In this document: in pieces, positions 1-7,687 of the stretch
How positions within the stretch are numbered: position 1 is the stretch's first letter
Layout: the number at the start of each line of letters is the position of its first letter
Source: Acidobacteriota bacterium
Lineage (GTDB): Bacteria > Acidobacteriota > Terriglobia > Terriglobales > Acidobacteriaceae
Direction of reading: 5' to 3'
DNA length: 17,709 nucleotides
NCBI GenBank assembly: GCA_021779695.1
Contig: JAJYAE010000049.1
Location: 685 to 18,393, forward strand
Notes under the pieces: generated by a model
Seen by the model: only the letters and a program-made list of their open reading frames with translations
The model's database searches: none
Told to the model about the DNA's origin: nothing
Position numbers and translations under genes: made by a program

Positions 1-221
1 GCGGTTGGATAGCCAGGCGGATGAGAGAAATAAGTACCTGCGTCGTGCATGAAATAGGCCCGTGCCATTCCTGGCTCCGGCGGGGCGGGCGCATGCTGCG
101 ACTTATCCAATTTCACTTTGAAGCTGACGGACTCAGGGCCGCAGGCTGGGGCAAGAGAGAGCGGCGGAGACTGCGCGGACAGCGGCGCTGCAAGCAAGAG
201 AACAAACAGAACAAGTTTCAT
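1..221 (-). CDS. Secreted hypothetical protein, N-terminal part (cut by window edge)
   Basis: An open frame on the minus strand starts with ATG at 221-219 and runs off the left edge, giving about 73 residues. The start is supported by an AAGGGG purine run a few bases upstream. The first 17 or so residues (MKLVLFVLLLAAPLSAQ) are a clear signal peptide with an AQ-type cleavage site, so the product should be exported to the periplasm. The mature part begins with a Pro/Leu-rich stretch and a Cys-Gly-Pro motif (ACGPESVSFKVKLDKSQ), followed by PEPGMARAYF. From memory, this resembles a family of acidobacterial secreted proteins of unknown function, some annotated near DUF2846. That link is inference and the missing C-terminus prevents a firm call. 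It lies downstream of gdhA in the same direction but behind a hairpin terminator, so it probably has its own promoter. Confidence 0.72.
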   Translation of the reverse strand, partial: MKLVLFVLLLAAPLSAQSPPLSLAPACGPESVSFKVKLDKSQHAPAPPEPGMARAYFMHDAGTYFSHPPGYPT

Positions 222-395
222 CTTTCCCCTTTCGAAGATGCGCTCTCAGCGCTGTGGCGTCGGAGCGGCGGTCGCGTCAAGCTGGAACGGACACACCACG
301 CTCGTTTTGTTCGACGCGATGCGTGATCATGCCAATCAGTCAGAGACTTTTGAGTCGGACAAGAATACGGATGAATCGACACTCCGCGGCAAAGA

Positions 396-427
396 GAAGT
401 GGGGTGAGCTGCTGCCCACCCCACTTC
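396..427 (-). terminator. Hairpin terminator downstream of glutamate dehydrogenase
   Basis: A perfect 11-base inverted repeat (GAAGTGGGGTG at 396-406, CACCCCACTTC at 417-427) has a 10-base loop. Read on the minus strand it is followed by TCTCTTT. It sits 25 bases past the gdhA stop codon, the expected place for an intrinsic terminator. The T tract is short and broken, so efficiency is uncertain. Confidence 0.7.
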
Positions 428-451
428 AGCTTCCGTGGCGCCAGTCCGCAA

Positions 452-1729
452 TCATGCGTAGATGCCGCGCTGCTTGATGGTGAAGGCGACGCGGTCAATG
501 GCGAGCATGTAGGCGGCGATGCGGTTGTTGACGTTGTGCGCCTCAGAGTAACGGACAACATCATCGAAGCTATCGCGCAGGATGGTTTCGAGCTGCTCGT
601 TGACGATGGCTTCCTTCCAGAAGTAGCCCTGACGATCCTGGACCCACTCGAAGTAGCTGGCGGTGACGCCGCCGGCGTTGGAGAGGATGTCGGGAACGAC
701 GAAGACACGCTTTTCAGCGAGGATCTCGTCGGCGACGGCGGTGGTGGGACCGTTGGCGCCTTCGATCACGATTTTGGCACTGATCTTATCGGCGTTCCTG
801 CTGGTGATGACATTTTCAGTTGCAGCGGGAATGAGGATGTCGCATTCGCGGAGGATGAGCTCGTCACTGGGCATGGCATCTGCACCGCGGAAGCCGAGCG
901 TGGTGCCATTGCGGTAGCGGAATTCGATGAGCTGGTGGACGTCGATGCCGTTGGGGTTGAAGTGGCCGCCGTCCTTTTCAGCGATGCCGATGATCTTGTA
1001 TCCGTTCTCCATGAGGAGTCGGGCGGTATTTGAGCCGACGTTGCCGAATCCCTGAATGATGACGCGGCAACCTTCGACGGCCTGCTTGAGGTAGCGGAGG
1101 CTTTCGTCGCAGATGACCTTGACGCCGCGGCCGGTGGCTTCCAGGCGCCCGCGGGAGCCGCCGATGTTGAGGGGCTTGCCGGTGACGACGCTGGTGACGG
1201 TGCGGCCCATGTGCATGGAATAGGTATCCATAATCCATGCCATGGTCTGCTCATTGGTATTCATGTCAGGCGCGGGAACGTCCTTTTCAGGACCGATGAA
1301 GTCGATGATTTCAGAAGTATAGCGGCGGGTCATGCGCTCGAGTTCGCCCTGACTCATGGACTTGGGGTCGCAGATGATGCCGCCCTTGGCTCCGCCGAAT
1401 GGGATGTTGACGACGGCGCACTTCCAGGTCATCCAACTGGCGAGGGCGCGGACTTCGTCGAGTGTGACATCGGGCGAGTAGCGGATGCCTCCTTTTGCGG
1501 GACCGCGGGCAATGTTGTGCTGGACGCGGAAGCCGGTGAATATTTCGATGCGGCCGTCATCCATGGTGACAGGAAAGTGAACGATGATTTCGCGCGCGGG
1601 CGTTCTGAGCAGCTTCCAGAGGCCTTCGTCGAGATTCAATTTACGAGCAGCAAAGTCGAACCGCGCGCTTTGGGCTTCCCAGGGATTGACTTCCTGGTCC
1701 AGAGTGACGGCTTGTGATGCCAATGGCAT
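452..1729 (-). CDS. gdhA: Glutamate dehydrogenase (Glu/Leu/Phe/Val dehydrogenase family)
   Basis: This cytoplasmic enzyme interconverts glutamate and 2-oxoglutarate plus ammonium with NAD(P). The 425-residue length fits the hexameric ~420-residue (RocG/GudB-like) class. Visible motifs are GPAKGGIRY (about 76-84), the active-site PFGGAKGG with catalytic Lys115, the PAPDMNT catalytic Asp155, the Rossmann loop GFGNVG (227-232), and EGANGPT (323-329). I chose ATG at 1729-1727 over a TTG 12 bases upstream because GGAG lies 6 bases before this ATG and the TTG overlaps that site. The Glu (E251) near the end of the second Rossmann strand suggests NAD preference, but this is inference. The gene stands alone. 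A hairpin-rich leader precedes it and a terminator follows it. Confidence 0.96.
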   Translation of the reverse strand: MPLASQAVTLDQEVNPWEAQSARFDFAARKLNLDEGLWKLLRTPAREIIVHFPVTMDDGRIEIFTGFRVQHNIARGPAKGGIRYSPDVTLDEVRALASWMTWKCAVVNIPFGGAKGGIICDPKSMSQGELERMTRRYTSEIIDFIGPEKDVPAPDMNTNEQTMAWIMDTYSMHMGRTVTSVVTGKPLNIGGSRGRLEATGRGVKVICDESLRYLKQAVEGCRVIIQGFGNVGSNTARLLMENGYKIIGIAEKDGGHFNPNGIDVHQLIEFRYRNGTTLGFRGADAMPSDELILRECDILIPAATENVITSRNADKISAKIVIEGANGPTTAVADEILAEKRVFVVPDILSNAGGVTASYFEWVQDRQGYFWKEAIVNEQLETILRDSFDDVVRYSEAHNVNNRIAAYMLAIDRVAFTIKQRGIYA

Positions 1730-2324
1730 AAGAGTCTCCAATTCAGGATGCCCTTTGTTTACGAGGCATCCGCTGACCCGGGGGTTACATGCCTCGTTGG
1801 ATGCGCGATGGAAGGGTCCGGGATGGACCGGACGAGGCGCAGTGCGAGGCGGAGCCCGAGCGGGCTAAGTCGAGTTTGGGCAGAAATGGAAATCCGCACA
1901 AACCGATGTGAGTCTAGGCATGCGAGGTTCAACTCGTCAAGCTCTGGAGGTTACCCAAGGCATTGCCGCGAAGAGCCGTGCTTGGTCATTTTGCCCCAAT
2001 TGGGAGGGGGTTAGATCCGGGGAAAGTGTGGAACGCAGAAGCGGGAGGTCGTCAATGCACCGAATTGGTTAATGTCAATCAGGTGACCTTCGAGCAAACT
2101 CGTTTTGAGGACCTTAGGGTAAGTTAAACTCGGCTCAGGCTTAAGCCCGTAGTGCTCGAAGGATGCAGAACTGGACCGGCAGGCGAGAAGACGGGCGGCG
2201 GACGGCAGTGAGGTTTTGTGTCCGCGCCTGGAAATGACAGAAGACGCGGGCTGAACGGCCCTTTATGCACGGGCATGAGGGGATGGGAACAGTAAGTTTC
2301 AGAGCCGCGCAGTTTGGAGAACGG
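1730..2324. other. Intergenic region between gdhA and the REC-EAL gene
   Basis: About 600 bases between two divergent genes. The gdhA side holds the inverted repeats at 1761-1866. On the minus strand a TTGACA (2078-2073) and a TTGACG (2055-2050) are present, but no good -10 lies at the right spacing. On the plus strand there is a 10-base palindrome GGCTTAAGCC at 2138-2147. The open frames here lack ribosome sites and recognisable protein features. I see no gene in it and expect both promoters to lie here. Confidence 0.5.
1761..1866 (-). promoter_or_regulatory. Structured leader of gdhA: three inverted repeats
   Basis: Three perfect inverted repeats lie within 140 bases upstream of the gdhA start. 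ACGAGGCAT (1761-1769) pairs with ATGCCTCGT (1789-1797). GTCCGG (1816-1821) pairs with CCGGAC (1828-1833). AGCCCG (1853-1858) pairs with CGGGCT (1861-1866). If transcribed they could fold into successive hairpins ahead of the ribosome site. No known riboswitch class was recognised and no T tract follows the last stem. A regulatory role is inference. Confidence 0.35.
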
Positions 2325-3518
2325 ATGGCGGCTGCCAACAACATCCTGGTCGTCGATGATGACGGTGTCGTCGGGATGCTGGTTTCCGCGATGGCGCGGA
2401 GCATGGGTCTGGACTGCGTGGTCACGAAGGACGCGGCGCGCTGCCACACGCTGGTGACGCAGGATACGGCGGTGATCCTGCTGGACCTGGTGATGCCGGG
2501 GATGGATGGCATCGAGGTGTTGCGGCTGCTGGGCGAGCAGAAGTGCAAGGCCCGGATCGTGCTGATGAGCGGCATGGACAAGCGGGTGATCGAGACGGCG
2601 AAGAAACTGGCGCGCACGCTCGGGCTCTCCGTGGTGGGAACGCTGCAAAAGCCGTTTGGGATTGAGGAGCTCCAGGCGACTCTGGCGGAGATTGCGCCGG
2701 CGTCTGCACCGGCGGCTGCGGAGGAAAAGCCGAAGCTGGAATATCCGGATGCGGAGTTGTTCCGCGCATTCGAGCAAGAAGAGTTTGTGAACTACTACCA
2801 GCCGCAGATTAGCCTGACAACGGGACAAGTGACGGGTCTTGAAGTGCTGTCGCGGTGGATGCATCCGGAGCGAGGCATTGTGCTTCCGGAGCATTTTATT
2901 GCGCGGTCAGAGGCGCTGGGGCTGATTGACAAGCTGTGCTGGGTCACGGTGGAAATGGCGCTGGATGAAGTGAAAACGATCCGCAACGCACAGGGATCGT
3001 ATCCGAAGCTATCACTGAATGCTTCGGTGTATACGCTGCGGGATTTGAAATTTCCGGATCGCTTTATGGAATTGCTGGTGCGGCACGGATTTCCGGTGGG
3101 CCGGATCGTGATTGAGATTACGGAGACGGGGCTGATCCGGGAGCTTGCGCGCACGCTGGACGTGCTGACGCGATTGCGGATGAAGGCGATTCAACTATCG
3201 ATTGACGACTTTGGCGCTGGCTACGCGATGATGCAGCAGTTGCAGAATATTCCGGCGACGGAGTTGAAGGTGGACATGAGCCTGGTGCAGAACATGCACG
3301 CCAGCAATAGCGACCGGGTGATGGTGGAAAAGACAGTGGAGATGGGACACGAACTGGGCATGGAAGTGATTGCCGAGGGCGTGACCACGCAGGAACAGGT
3401 GAAGCTGCTGCAGAAGATGGGCTGCGATGCGGCGCAGGGATTTCTTTTTGCCAAACCACTGCCCTTCAGCGAGCTGGTGCGGTGGCTTTCCAATGAGGGC
3501 CGGCAGCCGCTTTCCTGA
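2325..3518 (+). CDS. Response regulator with EAL domain (c-di-GMP phosphodiesterase)
   Basis: The 397-residue cytoplasmic protein joins an N-terminal receiver domain (about 5-122) to an EAL domain (about 145-390), the layout of RocR-type regulators. Receiver residues are present: Asp11/Asp12, phospho-acceptor Asp54 in LLDLVMPGMDG, Ser82 and Lys109. In the EAL domain the signature reads EVL (173-175). The usual metal and catalytic residues can all be matched: Glu173, Asn232 (SLNAS), Glu264 (EITE), Asp294-Asp295 (DDFGAGY), Lys315 (LKVD), Glu351 (AEG) and Gln371 (QGF). It is therefore probably an active enzyme that hydrolyses c-di-GMP to pGpG. I chose ATG 2325 because GGAG sits 5 bases before it and the receiver domain starts at once. 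ATGs at 2265 and 2283 have no well-placed site. No partner kinase is adjacent. The trpE gene follows after 38 bases. Confidence 0.92.
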   Translation: MAAANNILVVDDDGVVGMLVSAMARSMGLDCVVTKDAARCHTLVTQDTAVILLDLVMPGMDGIEVLRLLGEQKCKARIVLMSGMDKRVIETAKKLARTLGLSVVGTLQKPFGIEELQATLAEIAPASAPAAAEEKPKLEYPDAELFRAFEQEEFVNYYQPQISLTTGQVTGLEVLSRWMHPERGIVLPEHFIARSEALGLIDKLCWVTVEMALDEVKTIRNAQGSYPKLSLNASVYTLRDLKFPDRFMELLVRHGFPVGRIVIEITETGLIRELARTLDVLTRLRMKAIQLSIDDFGAGYAMMQQLQNIPATELKVDMSLVQNMHASNSDRVMVEKTVEMGHELGMEVIAEGVTTQEQVKLLQKMGCDAAQGFLFAKPLPFSELVRWLSNEGRQPLS

Positions 3519-3531
3519 AGCGGGCGAGCGC

Positions 3532-3549
3532 GGCATATGCCATTACACT
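3532..3549 (+). promoter_or_regulatory. Candidate trpE promoter with palindromic operator-like site
   Basis: A perfect palindrome GGCATATGCC (3532-3541) is followed two bases later by a -10-like TACACT (3544-3549). Only 7 bases separate the latter from the GTG start at 3557, so a transcript from it would be leaderless or almost so. No convincing -35 is visible. This is inference from position and sequence only. Confidence 0.35.
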
Positions 3550-3556
3550 GGGAGAT

Positions 3557-5101
3557 GTGAAGAGAGCCAAGACCCAGATTTTTCCCAGCCCCAAGGAATT
3601 TGAGGCGCTAGCGAAGCAACACACGCTGGTGCCCGTATATCGGACGCTTCCAGCCGATCTTGAGACGCCGGTCTCCGCATTTCTGCGGGCGGCGTGGCCT
3701 GAGCGGGAGTGCTTTCTGCTGGAGTCAGTGGAAAACGGCGAGCAGGTAGGCCGTTACACCTTTATCGGACTGAATCCATACAAGCGGATTGTGGCGCGGG
3801 GCCGCGAGGTTGCCATCACGGAAGGCGGCAAGACGGCGCGGCTGGAAGGAGATATTTTTCAGCTGCTGCATGAGGCGCTGGGAGGGCACAAACCAGCGCG
3901 ACTGGCGGGGCTGCCGCCGTTCACGGCGGGCGCGGTGGGTTTCCTGTCGTACGACGCGGTGCGTCAGATTGAGCGACTGCCGGAACTGGCCAAGGATGAA
4001 CTGGGGATTCCGGATGCGTGCCTGCTGTTTTTCGACGAGGTATTGGCGTTTGACCATGTGCGGAAGCAGATCTGGCTGATTGTGACGGCCGACCTGACGG
4101 TGCAGGATGCAAAGCAGGCCTATGCGGACGCCGTTCGGCGGCTGGCGCGCCTGGAGAAGCACCTGACGAAGCCATTGCCCAAGCTACCGGCGGCGCGTGG
4201 GGGCAGCAAGCTGAAGGTGGAGCACCGGACGCGCAAGAAGGATTTTCTGGCAGCGGTGGAGCGGACGAAGGAGTACATTGCCGCCGGGGATGTGTTTCAG
4301 ACGGTGCTGTCGCAGCGGTTTGACGTGGAGCCGGGGACCGACACCTTCCAGGTGTACAGGGCACTGCGGGCCGTGAATCCAAGCCCATACATGTACTTTC
4401 TTCGTATCACGCCGGAGGGCCCGCTGGGGAGCCGGGGCCCCAGGACGAAGGCGGGCCGGAAGCCGGCACAGACGTTGGAACTGGCAGGTTCTTCGCCGGA
4501 GTTGCTAGTGCGTGTGCATGACCGGACGGTGGAGTACCGGCCGATTGCGGGAACGCGACCGCGCGGCGCGACCGAGGAAGAGGACCTGAAGCTTGAAGCA
4601 GAGATGCTGAGCGACGAGAAGGAACGCGCCGAACACGTGATGCTGGTGGACCTGGGACGTAATGACGTGGGGCGCGTGAGCGAATTTGGCAGCGTGAAGG
4701 TGAACCGATTGATGTTCGTGGAGCGGTACAGCCACGTGATGCACATTGTGAGCACGATTGAAGGACGGCTGCGGCGCGATCTGACCGCAGTGGATGCGCT
4801 GCGGGCCTGCTTCCCTGCCGGAACGCTGAGCGGCGCACCCAAGGTGCGCGCGATGGAGATCATTGAAGAACTGGAGCCATCACGACGGGGGACCTATGGC
4901 GGCACGGTGCTGTACGCGGACTTTTCAGGGAATCTGGACTCGTGCATTGCGATCCGGTCGCTGATGACGCAGAACGGCATGGGCTACGTGCAGGCGGGCG
5001 CGGGAATTGTTGCAGACTCAGTGCCAGAGATGGAGCACGAGGAGTCGATCAACAAAGCACGGGCCGTCATCCGGGCGATTGAGCGGGCGCGAGAGATGTA
5101 A
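3557..5101 (+). CDS. trpE: Anthranilate synthase component I
   Basis: TrpE makes anthranilate from chorismate, using ammonia supplied by the TrpG glutaminase, in the first committed step of tryptophan synthesis. The 514-residue product shows the N-terminal LLES (54-57) and GRYTFIG (65-71) elements linked to tryptophan feedback binding, then the chorismate-binding domain: AGDVFQTVLSQRF, NPSPYMYFLR, GSSPELLVRV, RPIAGTRPRG, LVDLGRNDVGR, YSHVMHIVS, FPAGTLSGAPKVRAME and GTYGGTVLY. An extra Gly/Arg/Lys/Pro-rich stretch of about 20 residues (roughly 286-306) lies just before ELAGSSPE, where most TrpE proteins have a short turn. The GTG start fits the N-terminus of the family, but GGGAG lies only 2 bases before it. 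trpG lies about 1 kb away on the other strand, so the two subunits are not in one operon. Confidence 0.95.
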   Translation: MKRAKTQIFPSPKEFEALAKQHTLVPVYRTLPADLETPVSAFLRAAWPERECFLLESVENGEQVGRYTFIGLNPYKRIVARGREVAITEGGKTARLEGDIFQLLHEALGGHKPARLAGLPPFTAGAVGFLSYDAVRQIERLPELAKDELGIPDACLLFFDEVLAFDHVRKQIWLIVTADLTVQDAKQAYADAVRRLARLEKHLTKPLPKLPAARGGSKLKVEHRTRKKDFLAAVERTKEYIAAGDVFQTVLSQRFDVEPGTDTFQVYRALRAVNPSPYMYFLRITPEGPLGSRGPRTKAGRKPAQTLELAGSSPELLVRVHDRTVEYRPIAGTRPRGATEEEDLKLEAEMLSDEKERAEHVMLVDLGRNDVGRVSEFGSVKVNRLMFVERYSHVMHIVSTIEGRLRRDLTAVDALRACFPAGTLSGAPKVRAMEIIEELEPSRRGTYGGTVLYADFSGNLDSCIAIRSLMTQNGMGYVQAGAGIVADSVPEMEHEESINKARAVIRAIERAREM

Positions 5102-5122
5102 GAGATTCCGCTGGGCGCCAGG

Positions 5123-6052
5123 CTATTTGCCGCCGAACAGCCGGTGGAAGAAGTGGCCGACGCTGTGCATGAATCCACGCTTCCGGGGTTGCGGCGCGGG
5201 GGCGGGCTTGGGCGGAGCGGGCGACGCCGCGGGCTGCAGAGCGAGCGGGCGGGCGTTGAAGACCATGGGCGGCGAGGTATTGGCCGGAGACGCTGCATGA
5301 GCCGGACTGGGCTTGGGCGTGGGCGAAAGGCCCTCGCTTTGCGCGAGCGGAAAGTCGTTGGTTTGCGGTGCGGGTGGCGCAGGCGGACAGCCGCATGGCT
5401 CTTTTTCCTGATCGACAACTTCATGCACGCTTCCGTGCTGGAGCATGACGCGCTGGCCGGGCTGGACGTGATAGTTGCCGCCGTCGAAGACGCTGGTGAC
5501 GAGGACGTAAGGCGCGTTGGGGCCGCCGTTGTCGACGCAGGTATCACCGTGTTCGCCGAGGCGGACTTTGACTTCGGCGGCGCCGGGTCCGCTGATAAGG
5601 ATGCGGAAATCCGGGGTGAGGAGGATGTCTGCGCTGCGGCCTGTGGCGAAGCTGGCCTCGATGGCGCCATGATCCATCGCCATCATGAGGCCGGGCGGAT
5701 CGCCGGCGGGCGCGGAGGAATCCGCGGCGAGCTTGACGGTGGTGGAGGCGCAGACGCGGAGGGTGCCGCGCTGCGGAAGAAGTACATCAGTGGTGGTGGA
5801 ACCGGCGGTGACGGCGCCGCTCGCCGCGATGATGGCCTTATCCGCTGTGACCTGGAGCGCTCCGGTGACGGTGGCGCCGGTGGAAGATTTGCCCTGCTGG
5901 AGCGGAACGATGGCGATGGGGCCGGCGGACTGCGGTACGGGTGGGGTGGATTGAGCGGGCGCGCATGACGGGAGAGTGAGAGCGACTGCAGCGCAGCAGG
6001 CGGTGCAATTGGAAGTAATTGAGCGGAGAATGGCAGTCGGCCTGGTTTGCAT
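5123..6052 (-). CDS. Exported FecR-like hypothetical protein, Pro/Ala-rich C-terminus
   Basis: I do not recognise a named family with certainty. The 309-residue product starts with a signal-like segment (hydrophobic 18-28, then LPSCAPAQS). Cys30 could be a weak lipobox cysteine, or cleavage may follow AQ. Residues about 60-215 are rich in short beta-like segments (TDVLLPQRGTLRVCAST, ADILLTPDFRILISGPG, QRVMLQHGSVHEVV), as in FecR-type periplasmic domains. A CGCPP motif (220-224) leads into a Pro/Ala/Ser-rich tail (225-289), then a basic, aromatic end (RKRGFMHSVGHFFHRLFGGK) that could bind membrane or envelope. The start ATG at 6052-6050 has AGGAG 2 bases before it and lies 5 bases after the trpG stop, so co-transcription and translational coupling with trpG are likely. 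It converges on trpE with a 21-base gap. No function is assigned. Confidence 0.75.
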   Translation of the reverse strand: MQTRPTAILRSITSNCTACCAAVALTLPSCAPAQSTPPVPQSAGPIAIVPLQQGKSSTGATVTGALQVTADKAIIAASGAVTAGSTTTDVLLPQRGTLRVCASTTVKLAADSSAPAGDPPGLMMAMDHGAIEASFATGRSADILLTPDFRILISGPGAAEVKVRLGEHGDTCVDNGGPNAPYVLVTSVFDGGNYHVQPGQRVMLQHGSVHEVVDQEKEPCGCPPAPPAPQTNDFPLAQSEGLSPTPKPSPAHAASPANTSPPMVFNARPLALQPAASPAPPKPAPAPQPRKRGFMHSVGHFFHRLFGGK

Positions 6053-6057
6053 GGCTC

Positions 6058-6633
6058 CTACATTGTGAGGAAGTTGCGAATCATCTGATGGCCGCTCTGG
6101 GTGAGCACGCTTTCGGGGTGGAACTGGACACCTTCGATGGGCAGCGTGCGATGGCGAATTCCCATGATGACGGAGACGCCATTGGCGTCCGTGGTGCGCG
6201 CGGTGACAACGAGGTCAGAGGGCAGGTCTTCTTCAGCAACGATAAGGGAGTGGTAACGGGTGCATGTGAGGGGCGACGGAAGGCCGGCGAAGATTCCCTT
6301 GGCGTCATGCTGGACAGGGCTTGTTTTGCCGTGCATGAGTTGGCGCGCGCGCACGACGCGGCCGCCGAGTGCCTCGCCGATGGCCTGGTGGCCGAGGCAG
6401 ACGCCGAAGATGGGGACCTTGCCAGCCATGTGGCGAATGAGGGGCACGAGGATTCCGGCCTCAGCGGGGGTGCAGGGACCGGGCGAGAGCAGAATGCGCT
6501 CCGGATGCAGAGCTTCCACTTCTTCAACCGACAGCTCATCGTTGCGGCGGACGTGGACGCGGGCGCCAAGCTCGCCGAGATATTGGACGAGGTTGTAGGT
6601 GAAGGAATCGTAGTTGTCGAGGACAAAGACCAT
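6058..6633 (-). CDS. trpG: Anthranilate synthase component II (glutamine amidotransferase)
   Basis: TrpG hydrolyses glutamine and passes ammonia to TrpE. In some bacteria it also serves PabB (4-amino-4-deoxychorismate synthesis). The 191-residue protein is the normal length for a class-I amidotransferase. It shows [12 protein letters not shown] at the N-terminus, LLSPGPCTP (48-56), the nucleophile Cys79 in [12 protein letters not shown], and the His172/Glu174 pair in [10 protein letters not shown] chose ATG 6633-6631 because [11 protein letters not shown] is the usual family N-terminus. The frame extends 21 codons further upstream, but that part looks non-coding. No clear ribosome site is seen, but a -10-like TACACT lies 9 bases upstream, so a near-leaderless start is possible. 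The next gene, a FecR-like protein, follows after 5 bases. Confidence 0.95.
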   Translation of the reverse strand: MVFVLDNYDSFTYNLVQYLGELGARVHVRRNDELSVEEVEALHPERILLSPGPCTPAEAGILVPLIRHMAGKVPIFGVCLGHQAIGEALGGRVVRARQLMHGKTSPVQHDAKGIFAGLPSPLTCTRYHSLIVAEEDLPSDLVVTARTTDANGVSVIMGIRHRTLPIEGVQFHPESVLTQSGHQMIRNFLTM

Positions 6634-6642
6634 GCTGCAACC

Positions 6643-6648
6643 AGTGTA
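6643..6648 (-). promoter_or_regulatory. -10-like element before trpG
   Basis: TACACT on the minus strand lies 9 bases before the trpG ATG. It is the same hexamer as the one before trpE. No good -35 was found upstream, so the assignment rests on position and on the match between the two trp genes. Confidence 0.3.
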
Positions 6649-6716
6649 GCGCGGGGGCCAAGCGAGACGGTTGCGCCGAAGGCGGCGGGTCTGCAAGACT
6701 GGCCAAGGCTGACGAG

Positions 6717-6998
6717 ATGGTACTTCACTTCCTTATTCAGGGTCGCGTGCAGGGGGTTGGCTTTCGGTGGTTTGTGCACCGGGAGGCCAGCGAACTGAAC
6801 CTGCGCGGATGGGTGCGCAACACTGATGACGGCGACGTGGAAGTGGTGGCGAGCGGCACAGTGGAAGACCTGGGCGAGTTGCGCGCGAGCCTGCGCCAGG
6901 GCCCGCGAGGAAGCCGCGTGGACCGCGTGATCGAACACTATCTGAATGAGAACGAGGCCGACGAGCTGGAGAGCTTCCGCATCGAAGGCGCGTGGTAG
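6717..6998 (+). CDS. acyP: Acylphosphatase
   Basis: This small cytoplasmic enzyme hydrolyses acyl phosphates such as acetyl or carbamoyl phosphate to the carboxylate and phosphate. The 93-residue product has the phosphate-binding loop GRVQGVGFR (9-17) with catalytic Arg17, and [12 protein letters not shown] (31-42) with catalytic Asn35. Length and motif spacing are standard for the family. The ATG at 6717 has AAGG 8 bases upstream. It is divergent from trpG, 83 bases apart. The apt gene follows 126 bases downstream with what looks like its own promoter, so the two are probably separate units. The true physiological substrate of bacterial members is usually unknown. Confidence 0.94.
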   Translation: MVLHFLIQGRVQGVGFRWFVHREASELNLRGWVRNTDDGDVEVVASGTVEDLGELRASLRQGPRGSRVDRVIEHYLNENEADELESFRIEGAW

Positions 6999-7030
6999 CG
7001 GGAGCGCGGCAGTGCGCGAAGGCCCCCTTT

Positions 7031-7036
7031 TATAAT
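7031..7036 (+). promoter_or_regulatory. -10 element, probable apt promoter
   Basis: A perfect TATAAT lies in a short AT-rich island (CCCTTTTATAATCGAAAGGG) in otherwise GC-rich intergenic DNA, 88 bases before the apt start. No -35 matching TTGACA is seen at 16-18 bases spacing. The CCCTTT/AAAGGG arms around the -10 form a short inverted repeat. Confidence 0.5.
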
Positions 7037-7124
7037 CGAAAGGGTGCGCTGCGCGAAGAGACCAAGGGCGCCTGCGCTGATTCATAGCAATTGAACGAGA
7101 CACCAACCAGGAGCGAGCCGAGGC

Positions 7125-7673
7125 ATGCCCGACAAGAAAGACCCGATCAATGTAGACGCGCTGAAAGCGCTGGTGCGCACCGTACCGGATTTTCCCAAGC
7201 CGGGGATACTGTTCTACGACATTACGACACTGCTGAAGGACAAGACGGGCTTTGCGCAGCTCATTGATGCGCTGGCGTCGCATTATATTGAGCGCAAGAT
7301 CGACCTGGTGCTGGGCATTGAGGCGCGGGGATTCATCTTTGGGCCTGCGCTGGCCTATCGGCTGAATGCGGGATTTGTGCCTGTGCGCAAGCCGCGGAAG
7401 CTTCCGGCGCCGGTGGCTCGCGTGACCTACGATCTGGAGTACGGATCGGACACGCTGGAGATCCACATGGATGCGATCAAGCCGGGCCAGCGCGTGGTGC
7501 TGGTGGATGATCTGCTGGCTACTGGCGGAACGATGGAAGCGACGGTAAAGCTGGTGAAGCAACTGGGCGGCGAGATTGCCGGGCTGGGCTTTGCGGTGGA
7601 GCTGGACTTTCTGAAGGGCCGCGACCGCTTTGCGGGGCACGACGTCTTCAGCCTGCTGCACTACGACGAGTAG
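7125..7673 (+). CDS. apt: Adenine phosphoribosyltransferase
   Basis: Apt salvages adenine by joining it to PRPP to give AMP and pyrophosphate, in the cytoplasm. The 182-residue product shows [18 protein letters not shown] (20-37), typical of the Apt N-terminal region, [13 protein letters not shown] (65-77), and the PRPP-binding loop [13 protein letters not shown] (124-136) with its paired acidic residues. Length is normal. The ATG at 7125 has an AGGAG about 11 bases upstream and a GAGG closer to the start. A candidate TATAAT promoter precedes it. The downstream two-component operon converges on it with only 14 bases between the stop codons and no obvious terminator hairpin, so transcripts may overlap at their 3' ends. 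Confidence 0.95.
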   Translation: MPDKKDPINVDALKALVRTVPDFPKPGILFYDITTLLKDKTGFAQLIDALASHYIERKIDLVLGIEARGFIFGPALAYRLNAGFVPVRKPRKLPAPVARVTYDLEYGSDTLEIHMDAIKPGQRVVLVDDLLATGGTMEATVKLVKQLGGEIAGLGFAVELDFLKGRDRFAGHDVFSLLHYDE

Positions 7674-7687
7674 CCACGGCGCGGGGC

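Noticed and set aside
1748..2014. 88-residue plus-strand frame in the gdhA upstream gap
   Set aside because: No ribosome site, no domain, and it covers the inverted repeats of the gdhA leader. Judged chance.
2050..2078. TTGACA and TTGACG hexamers on the minus strand as a gdhA promoter
   Set aside because: No -10-like hexamer lies at 16-18 bases from either one, so I did not call a promoter.
2124..2894. 256-residue minus-strand frame upstream of and across the REC-EAL gene
   Set aside because: It overlaps the receiver domain antisense and is His/Arg-rich without motifs. No start signal is seen.
5144..5968. 274-residue plus-strand frame, Gly/Arg-rich, opposite the FecR-like gene
   Set aside because: It is antisense to the better-supported signal-peptide protein and has low-complexity composition typical of a shadow frame.
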